A stretch of 21,101 nt of DNA, taken from assembly GCA_002402165.1 (NCBI GenBank), contig NVVI01000024.1:20597-41697 (forward strand), read 5' to 3'. The translations under genes were made by a program, and so were the position numbers. This DNA is from Flavobacteriales bacterium. GTDB lineage: Bacteria; Bacteroidota; Bacteroidia; Flavobacteriales_E; Vicingaceae. The notes under the pieces are model-generated. The model searched no databases and had not been told where the DNA came from. It saw only the letters and a program-made list of their open reading frames with translations. Positions 15,566 through 21,101 of the stretch are shown one piece after another. Each line of letters starts with the position of its first letter. The stretch's first letter is position 1.

Positions 15566-15576
15566 AAGGCAACAGA

Positions 15577-15600
15577 ATTAAAATTGTAGAGAGTTCTTAA
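15577..15600 (+). pseudogene. Displaced original 3' end of the type IIG gene
   Basis: ATT AAA ATT GTA GAG AGT TCT TAA reads IKIVESS-stop. IKIVE repeats the last residues of the type IIG enzyme (ESEIKIVEA) with one synonymous difference. The simplest reading is that the gene once ended IKIVESS and the DUF559 element now separates that tail. Confidence 0.55.
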
Positions 15601-15625
15601 TTTTGAAAAATGAAACTTCACCCTC

Positions 15626-16237
15626 TTAAGGAATTACATCGAAAACAAAGTCTTGCTTTAATAAATAGTCAATTGATTTCGGCAAAGCATATTTTAAATT
15701 TTCTGATGCCTTAATACTGTCATGAAAAACGATTACGGAACCAGATTTGGTGTTTTTTATTACATTGCTAAGACATTTTTCAGGTGTTGTTTTTGGATCA
15801 AAATCACCACTTAATACATCCCACATAATTATTTTATAATCTTCAATTAATTCGATGATTTGGCTCTTTTTTATTCTTCCGTAGGGTGGACGAAACAAAG
15901 TTGCGTTTAAAAGTTTATTTGATTTCTTGACGTTGTTAAAGTACTCTTCATTATCAGAATCCCAGCCGCTTAAATGGTGATAAGAATGATTGCCAATAGT
16001 ATGCCCGTCAATTATTATTTTAGAATAGATATCGGAATGTTTTACTGCATTGCAGCCCAAGCAAAAAAAAGTTGCCTTAATATTATATTGCTTTAAAACA
16101 CCAAGCACCCATTCTGTTATTTCAGGAATAGGGCCATCATCAAATGTGAGATAAATTTTATTTTCATCATTAGGAATGTCCCAAATTAATCTGGGGTAAT
16201 ACTTTTTAATTATACTTGGTGATTTTGCTAAAAACAT
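15626..16237 (-). CDS. NodB-type polysaccharide deacetylase
   Basis: Carbohydrate esterase family 4 type hydrolase removing N- or O-acetyl groups from a polysaccharide. All five NodB motifs are visible in 203 residues: TFDDGP (31-36, metal D34), HSYHH (84-88, metal H84 and H88), RPPYG (116-120), a WDV region (139-141) and VFHDS (170-174). There is no signal peptide, common for the short Bacteroidota form. The gene starts at the base after the stop of the upstream secreted hypothetical gene, so the two are coupled. Substrate (peptidoglycan, capsule or other glycan) cannot be read from the sequence. Confidence 0.9.
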   Translation of the reverse strand: MFLAKSPSIIKKYYPRLIWDIPNDENKIYLTFDDGPIPEITEWVLGVLKQYNIKATFFCLGCNAVKHSDIYSKIIIDGHTIGNHSYHHLSGWDSDNEEYFNNVKKSNKLLNATLFRPPYGRIKKSQIIELIEDYKIIMWDVLSGDFDPKTTPEKCLSNVIKNTKSGSVIVFHDSIKASENLKYALPKSIDYLLKQDFVFDVIP

Positions 16238-17089
16238 TTATTCAATCATCGCTTCGTCAGGACCAAGAAGATTTTGTACTATCCGCTGGGCAATTAGAGG
16301 GAACTGTATCCTAATAATTTTATCAATATCATTTTGTCCTGAAGCGAACCTAGATTTAATTGCTCCGCTGCTAACTTCTTTCCCATTCATATCAAAAATG
16401 GTGTAATGTACTTTTATTTCTCTTTTGTATTGTTCTTCGGCAGCAACGTAGCGCATATCTGCAGATCTCTTAATATCTAATTGATTGATGAAAATATAGT
16501 GAGAAGCACTAAATTTTTTATTCAGATTAGGCAATAATTTTTCATTGCTAAGTTTTGTTTTCATGTATTTTTCGCGATTATCTACTTGAGAAACGATTTC
16601 TCCATTATGAATCCCAGCTTCAATATATTCCTCAGTTCCCGCACTTGATGCGGGATCTCCACTTCGTTTTGACCTTTTAAACTTATTTAATAGCTTTTTT
16701 CCAGCAGTTTCTTTTTTTACCACCACTTCCTCTGGCATTACCTCATATTTAAAACCAATAGAATTATAAATGTAAGCTAACTCTGCTCTAGACTCTTGAG
16801 GCTCTATTGAATAAAATGATAACGGATTATAATAAGGTTTAAGAGCAATAAATATTTCTCGATCTAAAGCAGCTCTAAATTTTGCTTTAATTTCTTGAAA
16901 ATTCAAATCATTTTTAAGGGCTAAATCTCTATCAATGTCTGATAAATACATTTTAGATTCAAAAGGAATGACAAGAACGGAAGACTTATTGTTTATTATA
17001 GGGGTTGTGGCATTTCCCGTAGTTGTGTTTTGTGCAAAAGCTATCGATATACAGCTAATTGCAAATAAACAAATGATTATTTTTCTCAT
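16238..17089 (-). CDS. Secreted hypothetical protein with an in-frame palindromic repeat
   Basis: 283 residues with a clear signal peptide (MRKIIICLFAISCISIAFAQ), so periplasmic or surface located. No family recognised. The N-terminal SSVLVIPFESKMYLSDIDRDL strand followed by long amphipathic helices loosely recalls CsgG/LpoB-like periplasmic proteins, but I would not assign this. Residues about 135-165 form a basic, probably exposed loop (KKLLNKFKRSKRSG) into which DPASSAG is encoded by a TCCCGCA...TGCGGGA palindrome (16637-16655). It is directly coupled to the downstream deacetylase and separated from rseP by about 100 bp. Confidence 0.75.
   Translation of the reverse strand: MRKIIICLFAISCISIAFAQNTTTGNATTPIINNKSSVLVIPFESKMYLSDIDRDLALKNDLNFQEIKAKFRAALDREIFIALKPYYNPLSFYSIEPQESRAELAYIYNSIGFKYEVMPEEVVVKKETAGKKLLNKFKRSKRSGDPASSAGTEEYIEAGIHNGEIVSQVDNREKYMKTKLSNEKLLPNLNKKFSASHYIFINQLDIKRSADMRYVAAEEQYKREIKVHYTIFDMNGKEVSSGAIKSRFASGQNDIDKIIRIQFPLIAQRIVQNLLGPDEAMIE
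16637..16655. repeat. TCCCGCA / TGCGGGA palindromic repeat inside a gene
   Basis: Seven-bp perfect arms around CTTGA. The unit is far more GC-rich than its surroundings. From memory it resembles a dispersed repeat common in Bacteroidota genomes; I could not count copies. On the coding strand it is read in frame as roughly DPASSAG. Confidence 0.65.
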
Positions 17090-17163
17090 TGTTTTTTAGG
17101 TTAAATAATAAACGTTATAAGTAAAACTAGTCTAATTTAATATTAGTGTGTTTACTATAAGCA

Positions 17164-17177
17164 CTGTTTTTAAACAG
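17164..17177 (-). terminator. Possible terminator stem downstream of rseP
   Basis: CTGTTT-TT-AAACAG, a perfect 6-bp inverted repeat about 15 nt beyond the rseP stop. There is no T-tract on the minus strand after it, so confidence is low. Confidence 0.3.
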
Positions 17178-17191
17178 CCGTTAGTTAATTA

Positions 17192-18517
17192 CTAAAACCA
17201 AGCTCTAATAATGTCCATGCCGTTGGCATACAGCATAAAGGTTAATAAGAATATCATTCCTGCAATTTGGGCATATTCCATCAATTTTTCATGTGGTTTA
17301 CGTTTGGTAATCATTTCATAAGTTAAAAACATAACATGCCCCCCATCTAAGGCAGGAATAGGCAATAAGTTCATTACTGCTAACATTACAGAGATTAGGG
17401 CTGTCATTTCCCAAAATCGTTGCCAAATCCATTCTGGACCATAAATTTTAGCGATAGTTCCAAAACCTCCTAATTGAGTTATTCCTTCTTTAGAAAAAAT
17501 CAACTTAAATTGATCTATGTATCTTTTAATAACAGAACCTGTTTTGTAAAACCCTGCAGGAATAGACTCAAAAAACTCATACTCTTTTGTTCTAACAGTT
17601 AAAAAATTTAATGGTGATTTTCTTGCTACACCAATCATAGCATTATCATCTGTTATTACATTAATTGTTTGTTCTGTTCCATTTCGAAGAATTGTGAATA
17701 TTAATTTTTCATTCTTTTTTCCTTTTAAAACATCAACCGAATGGTTTGCTCCAGCTAATTGAATATCATTAATTGCTATTACTTCATCTCCTTTTTCAAA
17801 TCCAGCCGCTTCCGCAGGCTTGTTAGGTAAAACTGAATCAACCACAAAAGGAACTTCTTCTACAAATAGCGATTTTGCACCAGTTCTTAATACTGTTTGA
17901 GGGAAATCTTCGGGAATTGTAATGTTAACATTGTTATTGTTTCTGTTTACAGTTACCTCTTTTATTCCATCTAACAATAATTGTACTCTAATTTCCCCAT
18001 AAGTAATATCTTCGTTAATTTGATTTCCATCTAAAGCAACAATTTGGTCATTGTGTTGAAATCCTAAGTCGACCATTAATGAATCACAATAAATACCATA
18101 GGTTGCATTGTTCGCTGGGATGTATTTTTCTCCCCAAGTAAACAGCACCATTGCGTAAATTATAAATGCAACAATTACATTTACAATTACTCCTCCTAAC
18201 ATTATGATTAAACGTTGCCAGGTTGGTTTTGATCTAAACTCCCATGGTTCGGGGTCTTTAGCCATTTGCTCTTTATCCATGCTCTCATCCATCATTCCTG
18301 CAATTTTCACATATCCTCCTAATGGCAACCAACCAATTCCGTATTCTGTATCTCCAATTTTTTTCTTGTAAATGGAAAACCAAGGGTTAAAGAAAAGATA
18401 GAAACTCTCTACTCGGGTTTTAAAAGCTCTTGCGGCAATATAATGCCCTCCCTCGTGTAATACAACGAGAATCGATATTCCTAATAATAGTTGTCCGAAC
18501 TGTATAACGTATTCCAT
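17192..18517 (-). CDS. rseP: Site-2 protease, RseP-type intramembrane zinc metalloprotease
   Basis: Inner-membrane protease that cleaves transmembrane anti-sigma factors and remnant signal peptides. The 441-residue protein has the zinc motif HEGGH (21-25) in its first membrane helix, a second membrane helix (about 103-128), a periplasmic region with a recognisable PDZ domain (about 215-290, PAEAAGFEKGDEVIAIN), and a C-terminal membrane part with the third catalytic element LLPIPALDGGH supplying the Asp ligand. The final helix is LMEYAQIAGMIFLLTFMLYAN. It follows dxr by 36 bp, a dxr-rseP linkage seen widely in bacteria. No cognate sigma/anti-sigma pair is in the window. Confidence 0.95.
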   Translation of the reverse strand: MEYVIQFGQLLLGISILVVLHEGGHYIAARAFKTRVESFYLFFNPWFSIYKKKIGDTEYGIGWLPLGGYVKIAGMMDESMDKEQMAKDPEPWEFRSKPTWQRLIIMLGGVIVNVIVAFIIYAMVLFTWGEKYIPANNATYGIYCDSLMVDLGFQHNDQIVALDGNQINEDITYGEIRVQLLLDGIKEVTVNRNNNNVNITIPEDFPQTVLRTGAKSLFVEEVPFVVDSVLPNKPAEAAGFEKGDEVIAINDIQLAGANHSVDVLKGKKNEKLIFTILRNGTEQTINVITDDNAMIGVARKSPLNFLTVRTKEYEFFESIPAGFYKTGSVIKRYIDQFKLIFSKEGITQLGGFGTIAKIYGPEWIWQRFWEMTALISVMLAVMNLLPIPALDGGHVMFLTYEMITKRKPHEKLMEYAQIAGMIFLLTFMLYANGMDIIRAWF

Positions 18518-18553
18518 TTATTCAAATAAATTTCGAGCGAAGTTAGGTATTAT

Positions 18554-19720
18554 TTAGATAAGGGATAAGGCAAATTTTCTTGTTTCAGCATCTGTAGAAA
18601 CATAGTCTTCATAAGTGGGTGTTTTAATGAAAGTAATTTTCTCCATACACCTTTTATTAATTTCGGCTATTTCTAAAAATTTGATGTTATCATTTAGGAA
18701 GGCTTCTACTGCTATTTCATTAGCAGCATTTAAGATACAAGCCATATTACCCCCTTTTTCTAAGGCATCATATGCTAAAGAGAGGTTCAAAAAAGTCTCC
18801 TTATCTGGTTGCTCAAATGTCAATTGAGGATAATCCATAAAATTAAATCTAGGTGATTTGGACGGAAACCGATACGGAAAAGATAAGGCATATTGTATAG
18901 GATGCTTCATGTCTGGTAATCCCATTTGTGCTTTCATACTACCATCTTCAAATTGAACAATAGAATGAATAATTGATTGAGGATGAACAATTACCTCTAT
19001 CTGGCCGGGGCTTAAATTAAATAACCATTTCGCCTCAATTACCTCTAGTCCTTTATTCATTAGTGTAGCCGAATCAATGGTTATCTTGTCGCCCATGTTC
19101 CAATTAGGGTGTTTTAATGCTTGTTCTTTTGTAATGTTTTTCAGCTCTTCCTTTTTCTTCCCTCTAAATGGTCCACCAGAAGCAGTTAAATAAATTTTTT
19201 CAATTTTATTTTGAAACTCTCCTATTAAACATTGAAAAATTGCTCCATGCTCTGAGTCAACTGGTAAAATAGCAACTCCATTTTCTGCAGCTAACTTGGT
19301 AATTAATTCACCAGCAACAACTAACGTTTCTTTGTTTGCTAAAGCGATATTCTTTTTTGCTTTTATTGCATGGATGGTTGGAAGTAAACCTGCATAGCCA
19401 ACTAAAGCAGTAAGAACAATATTAACATCTTTCATTTCAACAACCTGAGTTAACGCTTCTTTTCCAGTAAATGTTTTGATATCGTGTTCCCACAATTTTT
19501 CAGAAACCTCATCGAACTTAGATTCATCAACAATAACAACTGCATTTGGGTTGAATTTAATGGCTTGTTTTATTAGTAATTCAGCATTTGTATTTGCTGT
19601 TAAAACCTCAACTTGAAATTTATCAGAATGTTCTTCTATTACCTCTAATGCTTGTGTGCCAATTGATCCTGTAGAGCCTAGTATGGCGATTTTCTTTTTT
19701 GTGATTTGTGATTTTTCCAT
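18554..19720 (-). CDS. dxr: 1-deoxy-D-xylulose 5-phosphate reductoisomerase
   Basis: First committed enzyme of the MEP isoprenoid pathway, converting DXP to MEP with NADPH. The 388-residue protein has the nucleotide-binding GSTGSIG (15-21), ANKETLV (128-134), the metal-binding D155 and E157 in PVDSEHGA and E226 in MNKGLE, the substrate loop SGGPF (191-195) and HPNWNMG (204-210). Length is normal. It is preceded by the VWA gene with a 45-bp spacer that contains a dispersed-type repeat, and followed by rseP, suggesting one transcription unit. Confidence 0.97.
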   Translation of the reverse strand: MEKSQITKKKIAILGSTGSIGTQALEVIEEHSDKFQVEVLTANTNAELLIKQAIKFNPNAVVIVDESKFDEVSEKLWEHDIKTFTGKEALTQVVEMKDVNIVLTALVGYAGLLPTIHAIKAKKNIALANKETLVVAGELITKLAAENGVAILPVDSEHGAIFQCLIGEFQNKIEKIYLTASGGPFRGKKKEELKNITKEQALKHPNWNMGDKITIDSATLMNKGLEVIEAKWLFNLSPGQIEVIVHPQSIIHSIVQFEDGSMKAQMGLPDMKHPIQYALSFPYRFPSKSPRFNFMDYPQLTFEQPDKETFLNLSLAYDALEKGGNMACILNAANEIAVEAFLNDNIKFLEIAEINKRCMEKITFIKTPTYEDYVSTDAETRKFALSLI

Positions 19721-19727
19721 AGTGAAA

Positions 19728-19755
19728 ATCCTTCGACAAGCTCAGGATGACATCG
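19728..19755. repeat. Dispersed repeat CTTCGACAAGCTCAGGATGA between dxr and the VWA gene
   Basis: The unit ATCCTTCGACAAGCTCAGGA continues with TGACATCG. It is GC-rich in an AT-rich spacer. From memory, near-identical units are scattered in many Bacteroidota genomes; only one copy is in this window. Confidence 0.55.
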
Positions 19756-19765
19756 TTTAAAAAAG

Positions 19766-21094
19766 TTACTTTTTTCTTGAATTCATTTTAATTTCATCCA
19801 TTAAAACACTTTTGGCTTGTTCGTAAGATTTAATATGGATATAATGCCCACTACCCGTTTTCGCAATTGAAGACATAGATTTTACAGTCCATTTTTCATT
19901 TTTTACTCCAACTACAGAAATGGTAACCCCTTTTTTAAGGTTTGCTTCTACATTTCTTAAAATCCCTTTATCTCCTTTATTTAAATTGAACGCACCATCT
20001 GTTGCAATAATTACTTGATTATTTCCGCCTTCAATTTTATTTTCTCTAGCTACTTGGTATGCTTTTTTTATTCCTTTTCCTCCAGCAGTGTAGCCTCCAG
20101 CAGTTAAATCTTTTATTAATTGGATGATGCTTGCTTTATCAGTAACATATCTAGATTCTAATAAAACATCTGTTGAGGAGGCATAAGTTACTATCGCTAA
20201 CTTGTCAATTGGGCGAAGACCATTTAACAACTCAATCATTGAAACTTTTAGTAGGTCTAGCCTTCCTTTTTGTTTCATAGAAACAGAGATGTCTATGCAA
20301 AAAACAATATTATTAGGAGCGAATAAGTTAACGGGTAATTCTTTTGTTGAAACAGTATCTTCAGCTTCAATTATCACAACAGCTTCAATAACTGTATCTT
20401 CTTTAGCTGCAATAATTTCTTCTTGAGTTGGCTCTCCTAATTGAAATTCTAAGTAATTATTTTTTTGATTTACATAAAAATCAGTTTCTTTAGTTCCGTA
20501 ACCTTCTGCATTAACAACAAAATAATAGATATCCCATTTTAATTTTTGAATAACCTCTCCATTCTTATCTGTTTTGAGTTGTTTATAGTTTAACCCATCC
20601 CAAATAATTTCAACTGTAGCATTTTTTATAGGCTTTTTAGTGTTAACGTCTATTACCTTAATTTTTAAATCTGTTCTTAAATCTTTTGGTTGTTTCTTTA
20701 TTTTAAAATCAGGGCATTGTAATGACTCATTGATATCAAAAGTTTTTGCTTCTCCTTCTATAGTCAATGTTATAGGTTCATTATTTACGCTTACCCAAAC
20801 AGGAACATCTTTCTTGAATTTTCCTTTCTTTTTTGGCGTATATTTTATTCGAACAATAATAGTGCTGTCTGGTAAAATCTCCTTTTTAGAGAACTTTACA
20901 TCTATTCCATAAGGTTCTTCAACTCTTAATAAAAATGCCGTTTCTTTTCCTACATTGGTTAATGTAAAATCAAAATATTTTTTATCGGCTGCGTTTATTT
21001 CACCAAGATTATGATAAGAAGTATTAAAAATAACTTGTCCAAAAAGAGGAGGCAATAAAAATAAAGGAATTATTATAGCAAGTATTTTTTTCAT
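19766..21094 (-). CDS. Secreted VWA-domain protein with Ig-like and carboxypeptidase-regulatory-like domains
   Basis: 442-residue exported protein. After a signal peptide (MKKILAIIIPLFLLPPLFGQ) comes an Ig-like, DUF1573/ASPM-type beta domain (about 21-116, YHNLGEI...FDFTLTNVGKETAFL). A CarboxypepD_reg-like domain follows (about 143-215, VIDVNTKKPIKNATVEI), then an acidic linker, then a von Willebrand factor A domain (about 260-440). The MIDAS metal site is complete: D268-x-S270-x-S272 (DISVS), a GYTAGGKG threonine segment and D366 in ATDG. Family VWA proteins bind partners through a divalent metal. No enzyme motif is seen, so a structural or adhesive/scaffolding role outside the cytoplasm is inferred. 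It is the first gene before dxr-rseP. Confidence 0.85.
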   Translation of the reverse strand: MKKILAIIIPLFLLPPLFGQVIFNTSYHNLGEINAADKKYFDFTLTNVGKETAFLLRVEEPYGIDVKFSKKEILPDSTIIVRIKYTPKKKGKFKKDVPVWVSVNNEPITLTIEGEAKTFDINESLQCPDFKIKKQPKDLRTDLKIKVIDVNTKKPIKNATVEIIWDGLNYKQLKTDKNGEVIQKLKWDIYYFVVNAEGYGTKETDFYVNQKNNYLEFQLGEPTQEEIIAAKEDTVIEAVVIIEAEDTVSTKELPVNLFAPNNIVFCIDISVSMKQKGRLDLLKVSMIELLNGLRPIDKLAIVTYASSTDVLLESRYVTDKASIIQLIKDLTAGGYTAGGKGIKKAYQVARENKIEGGNNQVIIATDGAFNLNKGDKGILRNVEANLKKGVTISVVGVKNEKWTVKSMSSIAKTGSGHYIHIKSYEQAKSVLMDEIKMNSRKK

Positions 21095-21101
21095 GGTTTT
21101 G

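Larger units (their letters stand above)
14975..15573 (+). mobile_element. DUF559-nuclease palindromic element with terminal inverted repeats
   Basis: About 600 bp. Its ends are near-identical inverted repeats: left 14975-14999 and right 15548-15573 match at 24 of 26 aligned positions (one substitution, one single-base gap), each beginning GT-GCC and containing the TCCCCTCT...AGAGGGGA palindrome. Inside are a 152-bp hairpin-rich leader (14981-15132) and one gene (15140-15547) for a DUF559 protein. It is flanked by the 15-nt IKIVE-coding repeat and sits at the 3' end of the type IIG gene, which it closes with GCG-TAG. No transposase of a known class is present. Calling it mobile is inference from these boundaries. 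Confidence 0.6.

Noticed and set aside
11790..15625. Direct repeat (AACTTCA near 11800 and 15610) bounding the whole island
   Set aside because: Only seven bases agree, which is expected by chance in AT-rich DNA.

Overview
The low G+C content, the AT-rich spacers without clear Shine-Dalgarno sequences, the TAnnTTTG-type -7 promoter elements and the gene content all point to a member of the Bacteroidota, most likely the Flavobacteriia. No species can be named from the sequence alone. Most of the window is compact housekeeping chromosome with an interruption of about 3.8 kb in the middle.

Layout. (1) 1-4323, minus strand: the 5' end of a secreted protein, a TPR/transmembrane/AraC-type regulator, then a tight three-gene run transcribed as hypothetical protein, secreted M28 aminopeptidase, acyl-CoA thioesterase. 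(2) 4401-6086, plus strand: thymidine kinase and alanine racemase, convergent with trpS (6083-7051, minus). (3) 7149-8175, plus: an acyltransferase (plsC-like) overlapping gatC. (4) 8165-10445, minus: acpP-fabF-rnc, a fatty-acid synthesis/RNase III operon with a recognisable promoter. (5) 10518-11789: an iodotyrosine-deiodinase-like flavoprotein divergent from purN. (6) 11790-15600: an accessory island with a single-chain type IIG restriction-modification enzyme, whose 3' end is interrupted by a roughly 600-bp element encoding a DUF559 (Vsr-like) nuclease. (7) 15626-21094, minus: an envelope/isoprenoid cluster of VWA protein, dxr, rseP, then a secreted hypothetical protein and a NodB-type polysaccharide deacetylase.

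The most unusual structure is the DUF559 element at about 14975-15573. It has near-identical terminal inverted repeats, each built around a CCCCTCT palindrome. A 152-bp leader made almost entirely of hairpins lies in front of the gene with mirror-symmetric spacing. A 15-nt sequence coding IKIVE at the end of the restriction enzyme is present on both sides of the element. This looks like a nuclease-carrying palindromic element that inserted at the end of a defence gene and supplied it with a new stop codon.

Other points: the alanine racemase has its conserved N-terminal strand encoded upstream of the only ATG, in frame with the thymidine kinase stop. A palindromic repeat lies in frame inside the secreted hypothetical gene at 16238-17089. 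The nitroreductase-family gene carries the Glu/Tyr/Lys substrate triad of halotyrosine dehalogenases.

I saw no tRNA, rRNA, CRISPR array, phage genes or classical DDE transposase.
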